NCBI RefSeq assembly: GCF_047302285.1
Contig: NZ_CP154845.1
Span: forward strand, 2,728,001 to 2,792,000
Length of the DNA stretch: 64,000 nt
From: Robertmurraya sp047302285
Lineage (GTDB): Bacteria > Bacillota > Bacilli > Bacillales > Cytobacillaceae
Direction of reading: 5' to 3'
In this document: positions 50,996 to 58,927 of the stretch, one piece after another
Layout: each line of letters opens with the position of its first letter
Position numbering within the stretch: position 1 is the first letter of the stretch
The notes under the pieces: model-generated
Told to the model about the DNA's origin: nothing
What the model saw: only the letters and a program-made list of their open reading frames with translations
Database searches by the model: none
Translations under genes and position numbers: made by a program

Positions 50996-51142
50996 CTAGG
51001 GTTGGATATTTTCAAGTAGGTCCACAATTTCCATCAGCTGATTGATCACATCATCATTGGTGTAGCCATCGTTTATCATCATGGCCGCATACAATACCTT
51101 GAGTTTTATCTCTGCCCAGATGACTTTTTCTGTGATGTTCAT
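50996..51142 (-). CDS. Small phage protein (48 aa)
   Basis: ATG at 51142 behind AGGAGCTG opens a 48-codon frame (NITEKVIWAEIKLKVLYAAM...). Helical and acidic. An earlier frame start would read through the divergent promoter side. Unknown role. Confidence 0.55.
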   Translation of the reverse strand: MNITEKVIWAEIKLKVLYAAMMINDGYTNDDVINQLMEIVDLLENIQP

Positions 51143-51210
51143 GGTGTCAGCTCCTAAAAAGGAATTGTCTCTTTCCATGTCGAAATATGACATTAGAAGG
51201 AGGTGATTCA

Positions 51211-51339
51211 ATGGCTAACAAAAAGCAAACTTCTAAACCAGTTGCTAGTAAAGCTAGCAAGATTCTTAAAGATAACAGATATAGCAAAACTTCTAAGAGT
51301 GTAGCTGGGAGTGCTCTGTCTCAAACTAAGAAGAAATAA
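51211..51339 (+). CDS. Small basic serine/lysine-rich protein
   Basis: A 42-codon frame behind AAGGAGGTG encodes MANKKQTSKPVASKASKIL and KSVAGSALSQTKKK. Similar small basic proteins are frequent in Bacillus phages; possibly DNA-binding. It is on the strand opposite the early operon. Confidence 0.7.
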   Translation: MANKKQTSKPVASKASKILKDNRYSKTSKSVAGSALSQTKKK

Positions 51340-51487
51340 CTTGAAATTTATCTTCAGCAATTTCGATTGAGACGATCATCGATGTAGTAATGTACGCTGT
51401 GAATGTGTCAGACTTCACGCCAATGAAATCCTCTGGCACATTTGCCCTAATCCAAGTGGGTATTTCGTTTGATAATTCAACATTTTC
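51326..51487 (-). pseudogene. Possible gene remnant without start
   Basis: An open frame of 53 codons has protein-like composition (NEIPTWIRANVPEDFIGVKS, AYITTSMIVSIEIAEDKFQV) but no start codon and an in-frame TAA just upstream. Another frame just to its right reads KEVEFTAQGKAIGVGRW. It looks like a decayed gene between the Cro-like regulator and the basic peptide. Confidence 0.35.
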
Positions 51488-51609
51488 TTATTCATCACCA
51501 GCGACCAACACCAATCGCTTTACCTTGAGCAGTGAATTCTACCTCTTTTTGGTTATGCTGTTTCGTTATCAACTTCGCAAAATGATGTTCATGATGTGGC
51601 TTCCTTAAG

Positions 51610-51861
51610 CTAAGCTGTGTTTTTACCCAATTTTTTGTTGGGTTGTTGTTCAAAAAAAATATCGTTTGGATTTGCTTCGAATAATGAAGCGATCGCAAAG
51701 GCGATGCTCAACTTCGGAGTTCTTACTCCTTGTTCAATCATGCCATAATAACTTTCAGTAATTACAATATCATGTTGTTTATCCAAAAGGTCTACCACGC
51801 CTTTTTGAGTAAGATTAAGTTTCTTTCTATGAGCAATTAATTGTTCTCTACGTTGACTCAT
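51610..51861 (-). CDS. Cro-like XRE regulator
   Basis: The 83-residue protein has a Cro/CI HTH (LTQKGVVDLLDKQHDIVITE) followed by the FEANPNDIFFE segment typical of YqaF/Cro-like proteins. It is the first gene of the leftward early operon, divergent from the repressor, and shares its operators. Confidence 0.85.
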   Translation of the reverse strand: MSQRREQLIAHRKKLNLTQKGVVDLLDKQHDIVITESYYGMIEQGVRTPKLSIAFAIASLFEANPNDIFFEQQPNKKLGKNTA

Positions 51862-51872
51862 ATCGCACCTCC

Positions 51873-51987
51873 CAACGTTTTGTTGTTTTTAGTTTACCCA
51901 ACATTTTGTTGTGAGTCAACCCAAAAACACAATTTTTTGTTGTGTTTTTTCAAAAAACTTTTAGAACCCAACTAACAGTTGTATAAT
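51873..51987. promoter_or_regulatory. Divergent repressor/Cro operator-promoter region
   Basis: Four copies of CAAC-N5-GTTG (one with CAAT) lie at 51873-51885, 51899-51911, 51930-51942 and 51969-51981. The leftward promoter has TTGACT (51914-51919) and TAAACT (51891-51896) 17 bases apart with the second copy inside the spacer. The rightward promoter has TATAAT at 51982-51987 abutting the fourth copy. Confidence 0.8.
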
Positions 51988-52019
51988 GACAGTAAAATAA
52001 GGTTGTGAGGAAGAGGAAA

Positions 52020-52442
52020 ATGTCAATACTAGCTGAAAGATTAAAGAAAATAAGAAAACAGCATAAGTTGACGCAGAAAGATGTTGCAGACTTTCTAGGT
52101 ATGACCGAAAGTGGCTACGGTTACTATGAACAAGATCGCAACAAGCCGTCATTAATTACTTTGAAGAAACTTGCTGAAAAATATAATGTATCCGTTTCTT
52201 ATTTTACTGATGAAGCAGATGAGAAAAACAACGTAAGTATAGCAGGTAAGGAAATTCAATTATCACCAGATGAGCTAAAAATCTTTGAAGAATTAAGAAA
52301 ACACCCTATCCTTTTCAATGATCTTGCATCAGATCCAGAGTCTAAAGTTAAGGAACTCATCAAGTTATACAAAATGAAAAAAATGTTCCTTGAAGATGAT
52401 GAGGAAGAGTATGGAGAAGGATTTGGAGACATCGAAGATTAA
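52020..52442 (+). CDS. Phage repressor (XRE family)
   Basis: The 140-residue protein has an N-terminal HTH (LTQKDVADFLGMTESGYGYY, NKPSLITLKKLAEKYNVSV) and an acidic C-terminus without a LexA-type peptidase. It is the likely lysogeny repressor, inactivated through the ImmA-like protein downstream rather than by self-cleavage. ATG at 52020 behind GAGGAAGAGG. Confidence 0.88.
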   Translation: MSILAERLKKIRKQHKLTQKDVADFLGMTESGYGYYEQDRNKPSLITLKKLAEKYNVSVSYFTDEADEKNNVSIAGKEIQLSPDELKIFEELRKHPILFNDLASDPESKVKELIKLYKMKKMFLEDDEEEYGEGFGDIED

Positions 52443-52470
52443 CACGATCACAAGATCGTGTATATTTTTA
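52442..52470 (+). terminator. Repressor terminator
   Basis: ACACGATC/GATCGTGT stem, ACAA loop, then a T-rich run, just after the repressor stop. Confidence 0.82.
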
Positions 52471-52523
52471 TCATACATATGGTAAAAATGTACTGTTTTA
52501 GGAAAAAGAGGTGATATCGCTTC

Positions 52524-52967
52524 ATGAGTATTAAATATAGGAAGATAGGCTCCTTTTTCTTCGTTTTGTTATTAATGACATTTTTGACTGCGTGCAATGA
52601 TGTTAAGTCAACCATTACAACTGAAGAAGATTTATCTCTTTTTACTCAAAAAGCAGCAGAAGTATATAACATATTGGTTTTGGCACAAAACGAAGGTAGG
52701 GACACCAAATTAGAAGAAGATGTAATTATAGAGAGTTTTTTCGAGGATTATGACTTTGATTCAAATTTCTATAAGAATATTGATGGATCAGATTACCACG
52801 ATTATAGAGGATTATATTTAAGCCTACTTTCAATGCAAATTGACCAAGGCCAAACCGCTGCTAAATATGATGTAAACGCACCAGATAACTTTTGGAAAGA
52901 ACAAGAAAATGCAAGATCCTACTTTTTAAAGTTTGATGCATTAATTGAATTAACTAAACCAGAATAA
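52524..52967 (+). CDS. Lipoprotein (possible superinfection exclusion)
   Basis: The 147-residue protein has a lipoprotein signal: basic start, hydrophobic FFFVLLLMTF, lipobox LTAC with Cys near 24. The mature part is acidic. It sits between repressor and ImmA-like gene; small surface lipoproteins at this site in other prophages block DNA entry of related phages. That role is inferred. Confidence 0.65.
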   Translation: MSIKYRKIGSFFFVLLLMTFLTACNDVKSTITTEEDLSLFTQKAAEVYNILVLAQNEGRDTKLEEDVIIESFFEDYDFDSNFYKNIDGSDYHDYRGLYLSLLSMQIDQGQTAAKYDVNAPDNFWKEQENARSYFLKFDALIELTKPE

Positions 52968-53003
52968 CAAAACGCTTTTCTTTCAACTGGAGATGTTATT
53001 GTC

Positions 53004-53591
53004 ATGCAGATAAGAGAATTAATTGTTAAATCAGACCACTGGGAACAACAAGCAAACAAAGTCCTCTCCCACTTTAATTATAAACATCCAGATGAAATCG
53101 ACATGTATGATATTTGCTGGAGACACGGGGTATCAGTAAAGCCTTTAGAGTCTGACTTCTTAGATCCGCAATTAAACTACGAGTCTATTAAACATCTGAA
53201 GGCTTTCTCTATCCCAAAACCAAAAGCAAGAAAAGGTACCATCTACTTAAGACCTGAGTTAAATTCTGTAGAGAAGAAGTTATTGCTAGCCGAAGAATTC
53301 TGTCATTGCCACTCACATTATTCTTCTCAACTAAATATGGACAAGCATTCTATTTCTAAAATAGAAAACCAAGCGAAGAGAATGGCTGCTTACTTACTCA
53401 TGCCTGCTAAGTTTTTAAAACGGGTGTATGCAGCTGCTGTTAATGAACCTGTTCTTATATCGGACATCGCTGACCATTTCGTCGTGACTGAAGAATTTGC
53501 TCAATATCGGCTTGAGTTAACTTATCAGCATCAGGTTGATGGATTCGCATCTTTGAAACAACGATTAGGTAGTATTGAATGGTTCAAGTAA
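53004..53591 (+). CDS. ImmA/IrrE-type metallopeptidase
   Basis: The 195-residue protein has the ImmA core with LLLAEEFCHCHSHY (about 93-106) in place of the usual HExxH, so the first histidine is glutamate, a variant seen in several phage members. MAAYLLMPAKFLK (about 127) is the conserved segment after it. It would cleave or inactivate the repressor. It lies in the lysogeny block downstream of the repressor. Confidence 0.85.
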   Translation: MQIRELIVKSDHWEQQANKVLSHFNYKHPDEIDMYDICWRHGVSVKPLESDFLDPQLNYESIKHLKAFSIPKPKARKGTIYLRPELNSVEKKLLLAEEFCHCHSHYSSQLNMDKHSISKIENQAKRMAAYLLMPAKFLKRVYAAAVNEPVLISDIADHFVVTEEFAQYRLELTYQHQVDGFASLKQRLGSIEWFK

Positions 53592-53612
53592 ATTGATGAT
53601 GGAGTTAAAAAA

Positions 53613-54524
53613 ATGAGTGATTTAAAATTTATGGATATATTACAATATCTTACCAAAATATATGAAAACGGTATAAATGGTCCAATTGAGTTTGTAGTTG
53701 TATTTACATTATTTTTCATTTCAGCTGCTTTTATTATTAGTAAACTAATAAATATCATTTCTTTATCTAACTTTGACCGTTTTTTTATCCCTAAGAATAA
53801 AAAGACTCTTCAAGCTCTCATTCTAAAGGTTGGTGAATATCTATTAATTCCAACTGCGTATCTAGCTTTCGGAATACCAATTTTATTTATCAGTTTAACA
53901 ATTCCTAATATTGTTCAGTTTATTCTTATTTCCTTATTAGTAGTTTTCACTTCTTCCTTATTTATATTGCTACTAAATTATATTTTTAAAGATTCTGCTT
54001 TTTTATGGTTATTCAATAAAATGTATCAACTCATTAAATGGCTTTTAACAAAAATGCAATTAAATAATATCCTTAAAGAATTAATTGAAAATAGATTCAT
54101 ACAAAAATTTAAAAGATGTTTAAAATTTATATTTGTTGCAAAAATCTTAGAAATTAACTTCTTTTCAGGTATATTCTTATTTGGTGGAGTATGGGCCATT
54201 CTTTTCCAAATGACACCTGAATACCATGCAATTAATTACAAATATTATATAGCATTATTCTTTTTTCCTGCTATATTAACAGCATTGTATAGACAATACT
54301 CAGAGAAGAAAAGTACTGAAATATCGTATGTTTGTGAAGACATTAGTAAAAATGAGTTTAATGATTCAAACCCTTTTATACGATACTCTTTGGATCAAGA
54401 CAGAATTATTTATTCTGAGAAAGATCCAGATGATTATAAAATTTATTATGTTTATGACCGTTCAACAGACAAATATATGCGTTTTACTAAAAAAGGAAAT
54501 GAAGTGAGTACAACAAATAATTAA
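53613..54524 (+). CDS. Unknown polytopic membrane protein
   Basis: The 303-residue protein has about five membrane segments (near 26-48, 72-92, 94-125, 180-198 and 208-225) and a soluble C-terminal domain of about 75 residues with charged and tyrosine-rich segments. I do not recognise it. It follows the ImmA-like gene by 21 bases and is probably expressed in the lysogen. Confidence 0.6.
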   Translation: MSDLKFMDILQYLTKIYENGINGPIEFVVVFTLFFISAAFIISKLINIISLSNFDRFFIPKNKKTLQALILKVGEYLLIPTAYLAFGIPILFISLTIPNIVQFILISLLVVFTSSLFILLLNYIFKDSAFLWLFNKMYQLIKWLLTKMQLNNILKELIENRFIQKFKRCLKFIFVAKILEINFFSGIFLFGGVWAILFQMTPEYHAINYKYYIALFFFPAILTALYRQYSEKKSTEISYVCEDISKNEFNDSNPFIRYSLDQDRIIYSEKDPDDYKIYYVYDRSTDKYMRFTKKGNEVSTTNN

Positions 54525-54618
54525 ATGAGAAACCTCTTCAAAAATTCGTCAACATCGCCCAATTTTTGGCTTTAATTTTAACTTAGAACAGAACATACAT
54601 TTGATCGGAGGAATATAA

Positions 54619-55575
54619 ATGAAAGAAATTATTTATCTGGACACTGACTTAATGAATTCGATGTTGGCTCAATTAGACGAAGGACTTATCAAAAGTTTTT
54701 CTCTTGAACAATGGGACCAAGAAGTTTTGACTGCTGGACAACAATCTGCGAGAGGAAAAAGTGCGGGTGTAAACGGATCTCTATCTACTGGTACCGGCGC
54801 TGTACCTGGATTTAATTTGAATTTCGGAGCAAATCTTGGTAACAATGGCAATGAAATGAAACATGATTCTCGATCAATACTGGATAGCCAAAAGGACATT
54901 TTGAATAAAGCATTCCATGACTTCGCATTAGATTTACTAATTAAAAAATTGACTGAAAAATGTATGATTAATGATAGCGATGATTTGATCGAGGGAGATA
55001 TACACACAGGAGAATCTTCCTTCAGATTTTATGATTTTGAATTAATTAGAAAATCAATGGATTATAATGCTATGAAGGAAATCATACTATCTGAAGTTAA
55101 TGTTCAAGAGATGACCTTCGAAGAAGCAAAAAAAATTGTCAGCAAACAAAAACCAAATGCGAAAGATCGCGAAAATATGGAAGTAGCAAAAAAAGTAGTT
55201 TCTGCGCATCAAGCTGCTAAACCAATGATCGAAATGTTTAAGCAATTAAATAGCCTTAGTTTATTCGCTACGAGCCTTTTGGAGCATCTATCTATATTAA
55301 AAGCTGAAAATAAGATTGGACTGCTAAAAAAGAAGTACTTAAGGGAATCTCCGGAGGCTCTTTCATTCAGAACAGATCAAAGTAGAAAAGTGAAATTTTT
55401 AGTGAGGGTAATAGGCAGTAAAGATATTGTTTACAATGGATTTAACCTACCTACGTTGTCTGAAAGTGATTTAGATGCTATTCCTAATATGATGTTAGAT
55501 ATTATATTAGGTTCCTTTAACATTATTCTAAGAGGAGACTTACTTGTTACCCCAATTGCTATTTATTACGAATGA
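54619..55575 (+). CDS. DUF6414-family protein
   Basis: The 318-residue protein opens MKEIIYLDTDLMNSMLAQLD, the mark of DUF6414, then has a glycine/asparagine-rich stretch (about 45-85) and a helical middle. Function unknown. It lies between the repressor block and integrase, a frequent site for abortive-infection genes. GGAGG precedes its ATG. Confidence 0.65.
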   Translation: MKEIIYLDTDLMNSMLAQLDEGLIKSFSLEQWDQEVLTAGQQSARGKSAGVNGSLSTGTGAVPGFNLNFGANLGNNGNEMKHDSRSILDSQKDILNKAFHDFALDLLIKKLTEKCMINDSDDLIEGDIHTGESSFRFYDFELIRKSMDYNAMKEIILSEVNVQEMTFEEAKKIVSKQKPNAKDRENMEVAKKVVSAHQAAKPMIEMFKQLNSLSLFATSLLEHLSILKAENKIGLLKKKYLRESPEALSFRTDQSRKVKFLVRVIGSKDIVYNGFNLPTLSESDLDAIPNMMLDIILGSFNIILRGDLLVTPIAIYYE

Positions 55576-55759
55576 AATCAAAGTGCTTTATACGTTTATT
55601 ACTAATTTCGTTGAATTTTTTGGATTTTTTCTTTATTGAGTTATTAATTTCAGATGATTTTATTTTATTGTTGGAAACCATTGCTTCATACTCGTTATCA
55701 AGTTTTTTCATCTCTTTTAAAGTATGACTAAGTGTTTTTCCTACTTTTCTTGAAATCAT
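55559..55759 (-). CDS. Small basic protein (66 aa), convergent
   Basis: A 66-codon frame with GGGGGGTG before its ATG encodes a lysine/asparagine-rich helical product. It overlaps the DUF6414 gene end by 17 bases on the other strand. May be real; no family recognised. Confidence 0.4.
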   Translation of the reverse strand: MISRKVGKTLSHTLKEMKKLDNEYEAMVSNNKIKSSEINNSIKKKSKKFNEISNKRIKHFDFIRNK

Positions 55760-55913
55760 CTAAAACACCCCCCTCTAGATTCATTATTATCATATCATGT
55801 AATAAAATATTCTAACAACAACAACTTTGCTTCATTTTTCCTTCCCTTTTTCAATAAAGGGAACCTTTATTTACTAAAAATAGAACATATATTCTTAAGA
55901 GGAGGATTTACAA

Positions 55914-57020
55914 ATGGCAAGCTTCAGAAAAAGAGGAACTACTTGGCAATATCGTATTAAATATCAAGATCCAGTCACAGGAAAACCAAAAGAAAAATCG
56001 AAAAGTGGATTTACAACGAAAAAAGAAGCACAGATCGAGGCTGCTGAAATTGAAAAAAAACTTTACTTAAGGCAACATACAATCATACAAAGCCAAGAAA
56101 AACTAATAAAAGACTGGCTAAGTGAATGGTTAGAAGTTTACGGCCAACAATGTGAAAAGAAAACTCTAATCAACAGAGAATGGTATACAAACAAACACCT
56201 AATCCCAAACCTAGGAAATTATAAAATGAATCAATTATCCAAGGTTGAATATCAAAAATTTATTAATATTCTTATAGACCAGGGTTTTGCTCGAAAAACC
56301 ATTCAAACCATCCATTCAATTTTTTGTACTGCCATTAATAAAGCTGTTGAATTAGAAATGATGTCACACAACAAATACAGAGGAATCTCGATTAAGTTTG
56401 ATGAAGAAGACAAAATAAACTACTTAACCAGAGAAGAAGTAGATGTGTTTATGAACGCCGCAAAGAACTCCCCTTTTCATCACTACACAATGGCTTCCAT
56501 TCTGTTAAGAACCGGTTTAAGAAAGGGAGAAATGCTTGCGTTAACCTGGAATGATATAGACCTCGAAAATAATATAATCTCAGTGACGAAGACTCGAAGT
56601 GACTACGGGGTGAAGAAACCAAAAACAAAATCCAGTTATCGGAAAATTGGAATTGACGATACATTGGTTTCTGTTTTAAAACAATATCAGCTCTGGCAAA
56701 AGAAAAACAAACTAAAGTATGGACAGAACTATCAGGAATCTGAATTTGTCATTACAAGTCCTAATGGGAAAGCGCTTGGTGAGTATGGAGTCAATAAAGC
56801 GATAGATTCAATTTTAGCAAAAACGGATCTACATCACATTACTCCTCACGGTTTGCGCCACACTCATGCCATCATGTTATTAGAAAGTGGAGCTGATATT
56901 AAATTTGTTAGTGATCGTTTAGGGCATGCTACTGTCAATATGACAGCTGATGTATATCTTCACATTACAAAAAAATATGAGGAAGCAAATTTGCTCAATT
57001 TGGAGGCATATTTGAGTTAA
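55914..57020 (+). CDS. int: Prophage integrase (tyrosine recombinase)
   Basis: The 368-residue enzyme has an N-terminal arm-binding domain (RKRGTTWQYRIKYQDPVTG), a core-binding SAM-like domain (about 65-160) and the catalytic domain with Arg203 (TGLRKGE), His312 and Arg315 (HGLRHTH), His338 (GHAT) and Tyr348. It ends 36 bases before attR and should integrate the phage at mutL. AAGAGGAGG precedes its ATG. Confidence 0.95.
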   Translation: MASFRKRGTTWQYRIKYQDPVTGKPKEKSKSGFTTKKEAQIEAAEIEKKLYLRQHTIIQSQEKLIKDWLSEWLEVYGQQCEKKTLINREWYTNKHLIPNLGNYKMNQLSKVEYQKFINILIDQGFARKTIQTIHSIFCTAINKAVELEMMSHNKYRGISIKFDEEDKINYLTREEVDVFMNAAKNSPFHHYTMASILLRTGLRKGEMLALTWNDIDLENNIISVTKTRSDYGVKKPKTKSSYRKIGIDDTLVSVLKQYQLWQKKNKLKYGQNYQESEFVITSPNGKALGEYGVNKAIDSILAKTDLHHITPHGLRHTHAIMLLESGADIKFVSDRLGHATVNMTADVYLHITKKYEEANLLNLEAYLS

Positions 57021-57021
57021 A

Positions 57022-57041
57022 GTGGGCAAAAAGTGGGCAAA
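57022..57041. repeat. Integrase arm-type repeats (right)
   Basis: GTGGGCAAA occurs twice in direct repeat directly after the integrase stop and before attR, mirroring the pair inside attL. Confidence 0.6.
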
Positions 57042-57056
57042 GAGGTTTCTATGCGC

Positions 57057-57114
57057 CTAGAAACCCCTCTACATCACACGTTTAAACATCTTCTCCATTT
57101 CATACGTGGAGTAA
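57057..57114. other. attR: phage-supplied 3' end of mutL
   Basis: This copy of the 58-base att core completes the mutL gene. It differs from attL at two synonymous third codon positions (GAA/GAG and AAA/AAG). Bases to its left are phage, to its right host. Confidence 0.95.
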
Positions 57115-58916
57115 TGAATGATAATCGGTCTTCCATGTGGACATGTAAATGGATCAGATGATCGTCTTAATTCATCAAGCAATGCCTGAATTTCACTCAT
57201 TTGCAAATAGTGATTAGCTTTTATCGAAGCTTTACAGCTCATCATGATCGCTGCTTCTTCTCTTAGCTTTTTAATATCTACTTTTTTCATAGTAAGGAGC
57301 TGTTCAAGCATTTCTTCAATAATTTCTTTTTCCATTCCTACTGGGAACCATTGTGGATGAGAACGGGCAATAAAGCTATTGATTCCAAAAGGCTCTAAAA
57401 AAACGCCTACTTCTTCAAGTTGATCTTTATGCTCGTCAATTTTGAGCGCTTCATCTGCTGAATATTCAAAAGTAAGTGGAACGAGCATTTCTTGAAGTTC
57501 ACTTTCCACTTGTCCAACTTTCTCACGATAAAATTCATACTTAATTCTTTCTTGCGCAGCATGCTGATCAATGATATAAAGCCCCTTCTCATTTTGGGCC
57601 AATATATACGTTCCATGCATTTGTCCTATCGGATATAAAGGTGGAACCCGTGAATCTATTTTTGCTTCTTCTTCCATTTCGGCTACAGGTACAGACACGG
57701 ACTCCATGACCTCATCCTCAATAATTGGAGTCAGCGCTGGTGGCTCTTCTCTTTCCACAGGTTTCGTATCCCAATGAATTTTCTGCGGTTCAATCTCCGG
57801 CAAATCTGCTAAAGGAAAGGTTGGCTGAGATTCTTTCGCTACTGGCAAATGATCAAGATCAAACGATGGTTGCTCTGTTTTTACCACTTGCTTTGGTTCA
57901 CGTTTCAAGCCTTCAGGGATAAGCTCTTTCCTGTGGAAAGCATCCTTAATCGTCTTTGTCACAAGCTGATTTAATTCAGCCTCTTTGCTAAAGCGGACTT
58001 CCATTTTTGATGGATGAACGTTCACATCCACTAGAATTGGATCCATTTCCACATTTAGCATAACGATTGGAAAGCGTCCAATTGGGAGTAAAGTATGGTA
58101 GCCCTCTTGGATCGCTTTTACTAATGGATAGTTTTTAATAAATCTCCCATTCACCATTGTTGTAATATAGTTTCGAGACGCTCTCGTAATTTCGGGTAGG
58201 GCAAGCCAACCACGGAGCGTAAAATCAAGTGAACTCGCTTCAATTGGGATCATTTTTTTGACAATATTAAGCCCGTAAATAGAAGCAAGCACTTGACGTA
58301 CATCTCCATTTCCATTCGTATGGAGAAGCTTTCGATCATTGTGAATAAGGCGGAAAGACACCTCTGGATGCGAAAGAGCAAGTCGATTAACAATATCGGT
58401 AATATTCCCAAGCTCTGTATGGACTGTCTTCATATATTTTAGGCGAGCTGGTGTATTGAAAAATAAATCAGCCACAATGATGTCGGTACCTTTGCGACTC
58501 GATGATTTTTCAAACGTTTCTACATGTCCTCCTTCTAACACAAGACGAGTCCCTTCCTCTCCTGTTGATGTCTTAATTTCCACACGGGAAACAGATGCAA
58601 TACTCGGCAGAGCTTCCCCACGAAACCCGAGAGTTCTAATTCGAAATAAATCTTTATCATTTTTAATTTTACTTGTCGCATGTCGTTGGAATGCCATTAA
58701 TACATCCGACTCTTCTATGCCGTCACCGTTATCTGTGATGCGAATTTTCGCCAAACCTGCTTCTTCCACTTCGATTTCGATAATCGTACTGTTCGCATCG
58801 ATAGCATTTTCCACTAATTCTTTCACAACAGAAGCAGGTCTTTCTACTACTTCTCCAGCGGCAATTTTATTTGAAAGTAAATCATCTAACTGAATGATTT
58901 TCCCCATCTTTGCCAC
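57069..58916 (-). CDS. mutL: DNA mismatch repair protein MutL
   Basis: The 615-residue protein has an N-terminal GHKL ATPase (VELVENAIDANST, ITDNGDGI, GFRGEALPS), a variable linker, and the C-terminal endonuclease with DQHAAQERIKYE, CKASIKANHYL, CPHGRP and the last FKR motif. The final 15 residues come from the prophage att core and remain unchanged. It nicks DNA after MutS recognition. It is co-transcribed downstream of mutS with an 11-base gap. Confidence 0.97.
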   Translation of the reverse strand: MAKMGKIIQLDDLLSNKIAAGEVVERPASVVKELVENAIDANSTIIEIEVEEAGLAKIRITDNGDGIEESDVLMAFQRHATSKIKNDKDLFRIRTLGFRGEALPSIASVSRVEIKTSTGEEGTRLVLEGGHVETFEKSSSRKGTDIIVADLFFNTPARLKYMKTVHTELGNITDIVNRLALSHPEVSFRLIHNDRKLLHTNGNGDVRQVLASIYGLNIVKKMIPIEASSLDFTLRGWLALPEITRASRNYITTMVNGRFIKNYPLVKAIQEGYHTLLPIGRFPIVMLNVEMDPILVDVNVHPSKMEVRFSKEAELNQLVTKTIKDAFHRKELIPEGLKREPKQVVKTEQPSFDLDHLPVAKESQPTFPLADLPEIEPQKIHWDTKPVEREEPPALTPIIEDEVMESVSVPVAEMEEEAKIDSRVPPLYPIGQMHGTYILAQNEKGLYIIDQHAAQERIKYEFYREKVGQVESELQEMLVPLTFEYSADEALKIDEHKDQLEEVGVFLEPFGINSFIARSHPQWFPVGMEKEIIEEMLEQLLTMKKVDIKKLREEAAIMMSCKASIKANHYLQMSEIQALLDELRRSSDPFTCPHGRPIIIHYSTYEMEKMFKRVM

Positions 58917-58927
58917 CTCCTAAACTG

